NCBI RefSeq assembly: GCF_029760955.1
Contig: NZ_CP121682.1
Location: 4,340,001 to 4,404,000, forward strand
Length of the DNA: 64,000 nt
From: Streptomyces cathayae
Lineage (GTDB): Bacteria > Actinomycetota > Actinomycetes > Streptomycetales > Streptomycetaceae
Direction: 5' to 3'
The stretch's first letter is position 1, and the number at the start of each line of letters is the position of its first letter. The position numbers were made by a program, and so were the translations under genes. Shown here piece after piece: positions 1 through 7,212 of this stretch. The notes below the pieces were generated by a model, which was given only the letters and a program-made list of their open reading frames with translations, had not been told where the DNA came from and did not search any database.

Positions 1-109
1 GTACGGCCTGGAGTGAGCGGGCCGGGCCCGCCGCCCTCAAGCGCGTGGCCCGGCGAAAGCCGCTCTGTGTACAGTGGACCCGCCCTCGCGCGTTCCGCGC
101 GTGCGCGGC

Positions 110-186
110 GCCTCCTTAGCTCAGATGGCCAGAGCAACGCACTTGTAATGCGTAGGTCGTCGGTTCGAATCCGACAGGGGGCTCCA
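110..186 (+). tRNA. tRNA-Thr (anticodon UGU)
   Basis: Complete cloverleaf with encoded CCA. The acceptor stem pairs 110-116 with 176-182 (one G-T wobble). The anticodon stem ACGCA/TGCGT (137-141, 149-153) closes the loop CTTGTAA with anticodon TGT at 144-146, and the T-arm reads GGTTCGAATCC. A hairpin terminator follows directly. The 3' half is duplicated about 2.7 kb downstream, so this gene appears to have served as an integration site. Confidence 0.97.
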
Positions 187-315
187 CTGAGAACCCCAGG
201 CCGCATAGTTTGTGACCCGGGGTTCTCTGTTGCTCGGGGCACGGCGCGTCCCACGACGGGGTGCCGGCTCTACTCTTCGGGCTTCTTCCACCGGGCCTTC
301 TTCTCGCCCTCGGCA
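142..315 (+). repeat. att-like repeat, copy 1 (tRNA 3' half, terminator, gene tail)
   Basis: From the anticodon loop onward the sequence recurs at 2878-3008. Shared parts are the tRNA 3' half (one mismatch over about 47 bases), the hairpin, and a 35-base block at 281-315. On the minus strand that block encodes the end of a protein, EGEKKARWKKPEE then TAG at 272-270. Copy 1 has about 45 extra bases between hairpin and gene tail. The tail looks like the duplicated 3' end of an unidentified convergent gene. Confidence 0.8.
191..225 (+). terminator. tRNA-Thr terminator
   Basis: Imperfect hairpin starting GAACCCC and closing GGGGTTC, with two mismatches in the stem, directly after the tRNA CCA end. 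Two better-paired versions of the same hairpin occur at 2928-2960 and 4519-4554. Confidence 0.75.
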
Positions 316-508
316 CCGCGCAGGGCCGCTCAGGAAAGCAGGAACGCCGCACCCGCCGGTTGCGCCTGCCCGGAGAGCTGCGGCAGCGCGCGTGCCGAAC
401 CACGTCGTTCGGCACCCGGACGAGAGCGTGGTCCTGGGACGGTGGGTACGTGGGGTACGAGGCCGCTCATCGACCCCGACGAGGAGCGCGTGGCGCCGCG
501 ACGGGCCC

Positions 509-1588
509 TCAGGTCGTCAGCATGACCCCGGCGTACGCTGCGGCCGCGACGACCAGCCACGAACCCAGGCCGAGCAGTGCCATCCGCGGGCCGCCGGAAC
601 GGGCCAGGGTCGGCAGGTGCACGGCGCTGCCGAGGCCGAGCAGGGCGGCGGCGAGCAACAGTTCCTGCACGGTGTCCGCGGCGTCGAGCACTCCGCTGCC
701 GAGCAGTCCGGTGCTGCGCAGTACGACCATCGCCAGGAATCCCACGACGAACAGGGGCAGCAGGGCGGGCCGGCGGCCGTCGCCGTCCACGGGGTGCCCG
801 GCGTTCTTGCGGCGGCTCAGTGCCACTCCCGCGACCAGCGGCGCCAGCATCGCGACCCGGATCAGCTTGACCAGGACCCCCTCGGTCAGCGCCTGCGGCC
901 CGGCGGTCTGGGCGGTGGCGACGACCTGCCCGACATCGTGCACGCCGGCGCCGACCCAGCGCCCGAACTCCGTCGCGTCCAGGCCGAGCGGGGTCTTGAG
1001 CAGCGGCAGTACGGCGATGGCGAGGGTGCCGCAGAGCGTCACCAGGGCGACCGACGAGGCGACCTCCGCTTCGTACCGCTTGTCGCCCCTGTCCTTGCCG
1101 AGCATGCCGCTGACCGCGCCGATCGCGGAGGCGCCGCAGATCGAGTAGCCGGTGGCGACGAGCAGCGACAGGCTGTCGGAGAGGCCGATCCTGCGGCCCA
1201 GCCACTGCGTCCCGAAGAACGTGACCAGGACGACGCCGACCACCATGACCAGGGTCTGCCAGCCGAGTCCGGCCACGTCGCCGAGGCTCAGTCTCAGGCC
1301 GAGCAGCACGATGCCGAGCCGCATCAGCCGCTTGCCCGCCATGGACAAACCGGGCCGGGCGGCACCGCGTACGAGAGGAGCGACTCCCGGCAGATGCGCC
1401 ACGACGACGCCGAGCACGACGGCCGCGGTGAGCACCGGTACGGCGGGCACCAGCGCGTGCACCCCGAAGGCCGCCGCCACACCGATGGCGGCGAGCGCGA
1501 GGCCCGGCACGACGCTTTCTTCATGCGGGGCGGCGGGGGGCGGGGCGCGGTGCACGGACGTGCGGCGTTCGGGGCCGGAGAGAACCAT
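509..1588 (-). CDS. YeiH/UPF0324 family putative sulfate exporter
   Basis: 359-residue polytopic membrane protein with about ten hydrophobic segments. It carries the family signatures GYSICGASAI near residues 147-156 and VGAGVHDVGQVVA near 212-224. Members are inner-membrane carriers often annotated as putative sulfate exporters; the substrate is rarely proven. It is divergent from a LysR regulator whose start lies 72 bases away, the usual arrangement for yeiH/yeiE-type pairs, so regulation by that neighbour is likely. The pair sits between two copies of the tRNA-Thr 3' end and may be an inserted cassette. Start ATG at 1588 leaves a short polar N-terminus before the first membrane segment. 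Confidence 0.88.
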   Translation of the reverse strand: MVLSGPERRTSVHRAPPPAAPHEESVVPGLALAAIGVAAAFGVHALVPAVPVLTAAVVLGVVVAHLPGVAPLVRGAARPGLSMAGKRLMRLGIVLLGLRLSLGDVAGLGWQTLVMVVGVVLVTFFGTQWLGRRIGLSDSLSLLVATGYSICGASAIGAVSGMLGKDRGDKRYEAEVASSVALVTLCGTLAIAVLPLLKTPLGLDATEFGRWVGAGVHDVGQVVATAQTAGPQALTEGVLVKLIRVAMLAPLVAGVALSRRKNAGHPVDGDGRRPALLPLFVVGFLAMVVLRSTGLLGSGVLDAADTVQELLLAAALLGLGSAVHLPTLARSGGPRMALLGLGSWLVVAAAAYAGVMLTT

Positions 1589-1644
1589 GGCTTTCAGCGT
1601 GCGCCGGGTGGGCGGTGCCCACTAGATGTGATCTCGTGGGCAGG

Positions 1645-1663
1645 TCATAGGGTTTTCCTATGA
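1645..1663 (+). promoter_or_regulatory. Inverted repeat, probable LysR operator
   Basis: TCATAGG-GTTTT-CCTATGA is a perfect 7-base inverted repeat with a 5-base spacer. It has the T-N11-A form of LysR boxes and overlaps the ATG of the lysR gene at 1660. It lies between the two divergent genes and could mediate autorepression and control of the exporter. Confidence 0.6.
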
Positions 1664-2652
1664 CTCCTGAGGCCTCCGACGCGCATCCACGACCGCTCCC
1701 CGATCTGCACGCCCTGCAACTGCTGGTCTGCGTCGCCGAGACCGGGAGCCTGGGGCGGGCTGCCGTGCGGCTGCGCATCAGCCAGCCCTCCGCGAGCGCC
1801 CGGATGCGCACGCTGGAGCGGCGTCTGGGCCTGCGACTGCTCGACCGCTCCACCTCGGGCTCCCGGCTCACCCCGGCCGGTGCCGTGGTCGGCGACTGGG
1901 CGCGCTCCCTGCTCGAACAGGCCGAGGCGCTGGTCGAGGGCGCCGCCGCGCTGCGATCCCGGCAGGACCACCGGCTCCTGGTGACCGCGAGCCTGACCAT
2001 CGCCGAGGAACTGATGCCGGGCTGGCTGGTCGCGCTGCGCGAGGAGGAGCCCGACACCCATGTCGGGCTCACCGTCACCAACAGCTCAGGGGTGATCGAG
2101 GCGCTGCGCCGCAGGAGGTGCGACCTGGGCTTCGTCGAGGGCCCCTGGGTGCCGGACGACCTGCACCGCACCGTGGTCGGCCGGGACCGCCTCGCCGTGG
2201 TCGTGGCCCCCGGTCACCCCTGGGCCCGGCGCCGCCGCCCGCTGAGCGGCCGCGAACTCGCCGACACCCCGCTGCTGCTGCGCGAGCCCGGCTCCGGCAG
2301 CCGCGAAACCCTGGAGAAGGCGCTGCGCCCGTACGACGGTGTGGCCGTGCCGGTCCTCGAACTGGGCTCCACCGCGCCCCTGCGCAGCGCGGTCGTCCGG
2401 GGCCTGGCGCCCGCGGTGCTCTCCGCGCTGGCCGTTCACGAGGACGTGGACCACGGCCGCCTGGTCGAGGTCGAGGTCGACCCGGCGGTCCCGCTGCGCA
2501 GGCTGCTGCACGCCGTGTGGCTCAAAGGCCGTGAACTGCCGGAGGCGGCACTGAGACTGCTTGGGGTGGCACGGTCGGCCCAGGGGCGCTCTTCGAGCAT
2601 CTGCTCGGCGTACAAGGGCGGTTCTGCGCTCCCGGGGTCCTCTTCTGTTTGA
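1660..2652 (+). CDS. LysR family transcriptional regulator
   Basis: 330 residues. The N-terminal winged helix-turn-helix spans about residues 17-75 (LLVCVAETGSLGRAA, then RISQPSASARMRTLE), followed by a periplasmic-binding-type effector domain. It probably controls the divergent YeiH-type exporter. No clear Shine-Dalgarno sequence precedes the ATG, and an operator-like palindrome covers the start codon, so the mRNA may be leaderless. The last 30 residues (after LGVARSAQGR) are unlike the family and low in conservation, as if the 3' end had been altered near the cassette boundary. Confidence 0.9.
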   Translation: MTPEASDAHPRPLPDLHALQLLVCVAETGSLGRAAVRLRISQPSASARMRTLERRLGLRLLDRSTSGSRLTPAGAVVGDWARSLLEQAEALVEGAAALRSRQDHRLLVTASLTIAEELMPGWLVALREEEPDTHVGLTVTNSSGVIEALRRRRCDLGFVEGPWVPDDLHRTVVGRDRLAVVVAPGHPWARRRRPLSGRELADTPLLLREPGSGSRETLEKALRPYDGVAVPVLELGSTAPLRSAVVRGLAPAVLSALAVHEDVDHGRLVEVEVDPAVPLRRLLHAVWLKGRELPEAALRLLGVARSAQGRSSSICSAYKGGSALPGSSSV

Positions 2653-2877
2653 ACCGATCGGGCGGTCGCGCAGCGCGGCGGAGCCCTGGGGCGGCCCCGT
2701 GCCGCAGCCCGTTCGTGCAGGGCGGGGAGAGCCCGCCGGATCGCGTGAGCGCTGCGTGCGCGGACGGGGCGGCACAGGGCGGACCCGGCGTCACATCGAT
2801 CAAGGTTGCACGTCTTTGATCAGCGGAAACAAGATTCGGCGGCACCGCCTGGCACGATCCGGGACGATCTTGCAGGC
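2653..2877. other. Intergenic, no gene seen
   Basis: No convincing coding frame lies between the lysR stop and the partial tRNA copy. The reverse-strand frame here is an artefact of reading through tRNA sequence. Confidence 0.6.
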
Positions 2878-3008
2878 CTTGTAATGCGTAGGGCGTCGGT
2901 TCGAATCCGACAGGGGGCTCCACTGGAAACCCCGGGTCACATAGTTTGTGACCCGGGGTTCTCCGTTACTCGGGCTTCTTCCACCGGGCCTTCTTCTCGC
3001 CCTCGGCA
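2878..3008 (+). repeat. att-like repeat, copy 2 (partial tRNA-Thr, terminator, gene tail)
   Basis: Bases 2878-2922 repeat the tRNA-Thr from the anticodon loop to the CCA, with one mismatch. The 5' half is absent and the sequence just upstream is unrelated, so this is a tRNA fragment and not a gene. A hairpin follows, then a minus-strand gene tail EGEKKARWKKPE with TAA at 2968-2966, as in copy 1. The sharp left boundary inside the anticodon loop is typical of the crossover region used by tyrosine integrases. Confidence 0.85.
2928..2960 (+). terminator. Hairpin terminator of att copy 2
   Basis: Perfect 14-base stem (AACCCCGGGTCACA paired with TGTGACCCGGGGTT) and a 5-base loop, followed by CTCC. 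It is better paired than the terminator of the intact tRNA gene. Confidence 0.75.
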
Positions 3009-3161
3009 TCGCCGCGAGGCTCTGTGGAAATGAGCGGTGCAGCCACTGAAGAGAGGCTGCCCGGACCTCTTGCGGCGCTGTGCCGAGGGCGCCGGTGAGC
3101 CGCCATGAGGGTTTTCAGGATCGTGGGCACCCCCGGCTCGGCCACTGAGGTTCCGCTGCCG

Positions 3162-4301
3162 TCACCTCCACGATCCACCGGCCTGCGGTGTGGTGGAGGG
3201 ATCTCGTCCCACGCTGCCGACCGGGACATGGGTGATCGCGAGGGCCGCGGCATCGTCCTCGAGTTCTTCGGTGTGCCGGAACAGAGCGGCGAGCATGGCG
3301 TCCAGTACGGCCCCGGGGTCCGGGGGGAGGGGGCCGGTCAGCGGGGGGACGGGGTCGAAGAAGACGCCGTTTCGGTCGCGGGCTTCGGTGATGCCGTCGG
3401 TGAACATCACGAGCGTGGCGCCGGGGGGCCACACGAACTCGTCCACCGGGACCTCGGGCCCGGCCAGGTCGCCCAGGCCCAGCGGCAGTGACGGCTCCTC
3501 CGGTTCCAGGACGGTCACCTCGCCGTCGTGGACCATCAGCGGCGCCGGGTGGCCCCGGTTCGCCATGCGCAGCACGGAACGGTCGGGGGAGACCTCGACG
3601 ACGACGGCGGTGACGAAGTCCTCGTACGTCGTATCGTCCCGGTGGCTCTTGACGTCCTGCAGCTGTACTTCCACGCTGCGGACGACGGCGGGCAGGTCCG
3701 GCAGCTGAAGGGCCGCCGCGTGGAAGGAGCCCAGCAGGGTGTTGACCAGGGTGACCGCCCGCGTGCCTTTGCCGCGGACGTCGCCGATCACCGTGCGGAG
3801 GCCGTAGGGGGTGTCGTAGAGCGCATAGAGGTCGCCGCCGATCAGGGCCTCTTCCTGGGCCGCCTGATACCGGGCGGCGACGGCCAGCCCCCGGACACGA
3901 TCGGGCACGGCCGGCAGCACCGCGCGCTGGACGGCCTCCGCCACCTCCCGGGAGGTTCTCAGCTGTTCCCGTTCGCGTGCGAACATCCGGTTGAGGAACG
4001 CCGCGACGACGGTCAGGATGGCGATGGTCGAGAGCCCGATGAGATCCGAGCGGGTGAAGAGCTCCTTGCTTTCGAGAAAGGTCAGGAACAGCCCGACCAG
4101 GCAGGCCGCCGCACCACTGGCGATCGTCCAGGCCAGGGAGAGCATCGGTGCCGCGATCACGGAGACAGCCGCCAGCAGGGGAAAGGTGTTGACTTCCGGC
4201 CAGGCCAGGTCGATGAGGACCGAGGCGAGGAGCACGGCGGCAGGCAGGCACCGGGACCACCGCACCCTCCCGAAGGTGTGCTTGTACTGGTACCGCTCCA
4301 T
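3162..4301 (-). CDS. Membrane-anchored PP2C/SpoIIE-type serine phosphatase
   Basis: 379 residues. Three or four N-terminal membrane segments (about residues 18-35, 41-58, 62-76, 86-104) precede a SpoIIE-type phosphatase domain (about 115-365). Metal-binding motifs are visible: GGDLYALYD at 155-163, GDVRGKG at 173-179, GHPAPL, and FTDGITEARD near 308. Such enzymes usually dephosphorylate STAS-domain anti-anti-sigma factors in partner-switching pathways. No anti-sigma or STAS gene is adjacent, so its partner is encoded elsewhere. It is the only gene between att-like copies 2 and 3 and may belong to a second inserted cassette. Confidence 0.88.
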   Translation of the reverse strand: MERYQYKHTFGRVRWSRCLPAAVLLASVLIDLAWPEVNTFPLLAAVSVIAAPMLSLAWTIASGAAACLVGLFLTFLESKELFTRSDLIGLSTIAILTVVAAFLNRMFAREREQLRTSREVAEAVQRAVLPAVPDRVRGLAVAARYQAAQEEALIGGDLYALYDTPYGLRTVIGDVRGKGTRAVTLVNTLLGSFHAAALQLPDLPAVVRSVEVQLQDVKSHRDDTTYEDFVTAVVVEVSPDRSVLRMANRGHPAPLMVHDGEVTVLEPEEPSLPLGLGDLAGPEVPVDEFVWPPGATLVMFTDGITEARDRNGVFFDPVPPLTGPLPPDPGAVLDAMLAALFRHTEELEDDAAALAITHVPVGSVGRDPSTTPQAGGSWR

Positions 4302-4503
4302 CCCTCGTGGTCCTCAAGTCGTCCTGTGCCGGTCTGGTCCCAGTTTCTGGTAGGTCCTTGTTCGGGGCGACCGCTGGCCGTCTCGGTGGTGCGCGGACCG
4401 CGGAGTCGGTCATCACGGCTCGTGTGCCCCAGGAGTGCCGGAGCAAGCGGTCCGGCACGGTCGACAAGGGTGTCCGTGGGCCGGGGGCCCAAGGTCCGGC
4501 CTT

Positions 4504-4555
4504 CAGGGGGCTCTCCTGAAAACCCCAGGTCAGAAAGTTCTGACCTGGGGTTTTT
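4504..4555 (+). repeat. att-like repeat, copy 3 (tRNA-end remnant and terminator)
   Basis: CAGGGGGCTC matches the last bases of the tRNA-Thr acceptor stem. It is followed by CTGAAAACCCC and a hairpin equivalent to those in copies 1 and 2. Only about 10 tRNA bases remain. Position directly beside an integrase relic supports an old attachment site. Confidence 0.55.
4519..4554 (+). terminator. Strong hairpin terminator
   Basis: Perfect 17-base stem starting AAAACCCCAGG and closing CCTGGGGTTTT with a tiny loop and a T-run. It works in both orientations. It is the best-paired member of the three tRNA-Thr-type terminators here. Confidence 0.85.
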
Positions 4556-4557
4556 GT

Positions 4558-4730
4558 TCAGGGGGTGCGGTGTCGACGGCGGGCGCGGGCGGCGTGGCGC
4601 GTCCCTGGGGAGGTGGGCCCGCCCTGCACGTGCCGGTGGGTCCGGCTGATCCGGGTGTGCCGCGGGATCTCCATGGTGGTCGGCATGTCCACACCGAGTT
4701 CGTTCAGGATCGCGCCGGCGGGGAGCCGTA
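4558..4730 (-). pseudogene. Relic of a tyrosine recombinase (integrase) C-terminus
   Basis: The minus-strand frame reads AGAILNELGVDMPTTMEI, RHTRISRTHRHVQG and a short basic tail to a stop at 4560-4558. This resembles the C-terminal catalytic block of actinomycete phage/ICE integrases (LLLELGVDLPTIMEILGHTRIS, then T.RYV.G). The histidine of the GHTRIS box is kept but the tyrosine nucleophile position is His, and no upstream integrase domain remains. It ends a few bases from att-like copy 3, the usual place for an integrase gene. The match is by eye from family memory. Confidence 0.5.
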
Positions 4731-4819
4731 CCCCGCCGGAAGCGTGTGGACGCGGACCGCGGTGGGTGTCATGATCACGCCGGTGTCCGGCGGAGGGCCG
4801 GCGCGCCGGGAGGGGAACC

Positions 4820-5131
4820 ATGCGGCTTTATCTCGTCCTACCTTCTGTGGCGGTGGCGTTGCTCTTCGCTGCTTCGGGCGTAGCAGCGGTCACCCGTGGC
4901 TGGGTGCTTCCCTGGAACCGGCGTCACGTCCGCCGCGTTCGTCTCTACGGCTGGGGTCAGTTGGTGGCCGGCTTCGGCCTGTGCTGTCAGGTGGTCTTCG
5001 GGCTGGTGATCAGCGGCATCGGCATCCGGCAGTTCGGGACCTTTGCGGGGAGCGGGCTTCTGCTGACCGGTCTCCTCGTGATGGTGGTGAGCCAGTTCGG
5101 GGGTGACCGGCAGGGCAGCGGCACGCCTTGA
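4820..5131 (+). CDS. Small membrane protein, function unknown
   Basis: 103 residues with three predicted membrane segments: about residues 3-23, 45-65 and 73-93. A basic patch (WNRRHVRRVR) follows the first segment. A strong Shine-Dalgarno sequence GGGAGGGGAACC precedes the ATG. No catalytic motif is visible and I do not recognise the family. It stands alone between the integrase relic and a convergent kinase gene. Confidence 0.7.
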   Translation: MRLYLVLPSVAVALLFAASGVAAVTRGWVLPWNRRHVRRVRLYGWGQLVAGFGLCCQVVFGLVISGIGIRQFGTFAGSGLLLTGLLVMVVSQFGGDRQGSGTP

Positions 5132-5231
5132 GCGGGTCGACCGAAGCCAGGTGCTGATTCCAGGGCTGCCAAGGGGCCGACGACCCGCGGCGTGGTCATC
5201 CCGTCGCGCAGCCGCTTTGCCCGCCTGGTGA

Positions 5232-6173
5232 TCACGGTGTCGGTGGGGTGGGTGCGGATCGTGGGGGGCGACGGCGCAGGCGGTGGGCGATCTCGAGGTC
5301 GAGGGGGGACGGGGGGCGGCCGTTCTCGATGTGCCACAGGCAGTTCTGGAGCAGGCGGGCGTGGGTCCAGGCGAGGGCCCGGTCGCGGTCCAGGCCGAGG
5401 ACGTCGGTGAGCGCGTCGAAGCGCCAGGCGGTGTCGGCGGTGTCGTTGGCGTCGTCGGCGTCGAAGCGGTTGGCCAGGGCGGGCCAGAGGTCGAAGCCGG
5501 GGTCGCCGGCGAGTGGCTTGGGATCGATGGCGAGCCAGGGGGCGCGGTCGGCGGCCAGGACGTTGTCGTAGTGCAGGTCCCAGTGCAGGAGGCGGTCGCC
5601 CGATTCGTCCGCCACCTCCCGCAGGGCCGCGGCGCAGTCGGCGACGGTGCGGCGGACGGCCGGGTCCGGGATACGGGCCAGGGCTCCGGGAGCCCGCTCC
5701 AGCAGGGCGTGCGCGATGTCGCCGAGGCGGCGCAGGCCCGCCGGGGCGGGGGTGCTGGTGAGGTGCGCCAGGAGGCGGGCGATGACCAGGACGGCCTCGC
5801 GGACGTCGGGCAGGCGGGCCAGTGTCCTGGCGGGGTCGAGGCGTTCCAGGAGCAGGGTGCCGGTGGAGGCGTCGTGGTCCAGCAGGCGGACGGCTCCGTC
5901 GCCGTTCCAGGTGCGCAGGGCGACGGGCTCGCCCTCGGTCTCCTCGTCCGGGATCTGGAGCTTCAGCACGGCCGGTGTGCCGTCCGCGCGGTCGACGGGG
6001 AGGACCAGGGCGCTCACGCCGTGCATCGGCGCGCCGGTGACCCGCAGGTCCCAGTGGTCCAGGAAGGCGGCGGTCAGCCCGGGCAGCCCGGAGACGAAGG
6101 CGCGGCCCGCCTCGCCGTTGAACTTCTCCTGTGCCGCCGCGAGTTCCTCGGGTACGTGGATCACGGTGGGCAC
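5232..6173 (-). CDS. APH(6)-type aminoglycoside/hydroxyurea phosphotransferase family kinase
   Basis: 313 residues with a protein-kinase-like fold of the APH(6)/hydroxyurea resistance family. The ATP lysine is in VLKLQ (about K71), the catalytic loop is HWDLHYDN (197-204), and the metal motif is AIDPKPLAGDPGFD (215-228), a family hallmark. Streptomycin 6-kinases belong here, but many chromosomal members have no proven drug substrate. Start GTG/ATG at 6173 sits 13 bases after the stop of the oxidoreductase gene, so it probably ends a three-gene operon starting at 8391. Confidence 0.87.
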   Translation of the reverse strand: MPTVIHVPEELAAAQEKFNGEAGRAFVSGLPGLTAAFLDHWDLRVTGAPMHGVSALVLPVDRADGTPAVLKLQIPDEETEGEPVALRTWNGDGAVRLLDHDASTGTLLLERLDPARTLARLPDVREAVLVIARLLAHLTSTPAPAGLRRLGDIAHALLERAPGALARIPDPAVRRTVADCAAALREVADESGDRLLHWDLHYDNVLAADRAPWLAIDPKPLAGDPGFDLWPALANRFDADDANDTADTAWRFDALTDVLGLDRDRALAWTHARLLQNCLWHIENGRPPSPLDLEIAHRLRRRPPRSAPTPPTP

Positions 6174-6186
6174 GATAGTGCGATGC

Positions 6187-7161
6187 TCACGGCTCCAGGA
6201 CGACTTTCCCGGTCGTGCCCCGGCTCTCCAGGGCGCGGTGGGCGGAGGCGGCCTCGGCGAGGGGGAAGCGGTGGACGGCGGGGGTGAGCCGGCCTTCGGC
6301 GGCTTCGGTGAGGGCGCGCAGTTCGAGGGTGCGTACGGGGTCGGCGCCGCCGGCCCTGCGCATCATCTCGGGGCCGAGGACGTTGAGGGAGACGCCGTCG
6401 ACGAGGTAGGGGCCGGTGCTGTCGAGGCCTTGAGCGGACCAGCCGAAGACGACGTGGCGGCCGCCGGGGGCGAGGAGGGTGACCGCCACGCGGGCGGTGT
6501 CGCCGCCGACGCCGTCGTAGACGAGGGTGATGTCGCCCTGGTGGGCGGAGAGCCGCTCGGGCCAGGCCGGGTCGGTGTAGTCGACGGCGAGGTCGGCGCC
6601 GTTCGCCGCCACGCGGGCTGTCTTCCCGGGGCCGCCGGCGAGGCCGATGACGGTGGCGCCGGCGTTCTTGGCGTACTGGACGAGGAGGGTGCCGATGCCG
6701 CCGGCCGCGGCGGGGACGAGGACCACGTCGCCGGGGCCGGGCTCGGCGAACTGCACGATGCCCATGACCGTGCGGCCGGTGCCGATCATGGCGACGGCCT
6801 GGGCGAAGTCGAGGCGCTCGGGGATCTCGTGGAGGCGGTCGGCGTCGGTGACGGCGAGCTCCGCGTAGCCTCCGGGGGCGAAGCCGAGGTGGGCGACGAC
6901 GCGCTTGCCGAGCCAGCCGGCCGGCGTGCCGTCGCCCAACGCGTCGACCACTCCGGCGACTTCGCGGCCGGGGACGGTGGGCAGGGTCGTCGGGGCGGGC
7001 GCGGGTCCCTGGTGGCCCTGCCGCAGCGCGGTGTCCAGGAGGTGGACTCCGGCGGCCCGGACGGCGATACGGACCTGGCCGGGGTCGGGTCGCGGCTCCT
7101 CGACCTGCTCGTGGACGAGGTTCTCGGCCGGGCCGAAGGCGTACAGGCGGACGGCGTGCAT
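6187..7161 (-). CDS. Zinc-independent quinone oxidoreductase / MDR alcohol dehydrogenase family
   Basis: 324 residues. The N-terminal GroES-like domain (AGVHLLDTALRQG, VPGREVAGVV) precedes a Rossmann NADPH-binding domain with AAAGGIGTLLVQYAKNAG at about 151-168. This is the quinone reductase (Qor) branch of the MDR superfamily; catalytic zinc ligands are absent. The ATG at 7161 is chosen because GGGAG lies six bases upstream and MHAVRLYAFGP matches normal family starts; an upstream in-frame ATG at 7203 is less likely. It follows an FAD oxidoreductase on the same strand after 51 bases. Confidence 0.88.
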   Translation of the reverse strand: MHAVRLYAFGPAENLVHEQVEEPRPDPGQVRIAVRAAGVHLLDTALRQGHQGPAPAPTTLPTVPGREVAGVVDALGDGTPAGWLGKRVVAHLGFAPGGYAELAVTDADRLHEIPERLDFAQAVAMIGTGRTVMGIVQFAEPGPGDVVLVPAAAGGIGTLLVQYAKNAGATVIGLAGGPGKTARVAANGADLAVDYTDPAWPERLSAHQGDITLVYDGVGGDTARVAVTLLAPGGRHVVFGWSAQGLDSTGPYLVDGVSLNVLGPEMMRRAGGADPVRTLELRALTEAAEGRLTPAVHRFPLAEAASAHRALESRGTTGKVVLEP

Positions 7162-7212
7162 GAGGCTCCCAGGGGTGCGATGCGGCTTCGACAGCGCCCC
7201 CACTGTTCAACC

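Noticed and set aside
116..415. Minus-strand ORF ending in PVGFEPTTYALQ
   Set aside because: This peptide is the reverse reading of the tRNA 3' half and is a well-known false gene.
2878..2922. Second tRNA-Thr gene
   Set aside because: The 5' half, including the acceptor 5' strand and D-arm, is missing.
2522..2923. Minus-strand ORF with PVGFEPTPYALQ
   Set aside because: Same artefact, from the partial tRNA copy.
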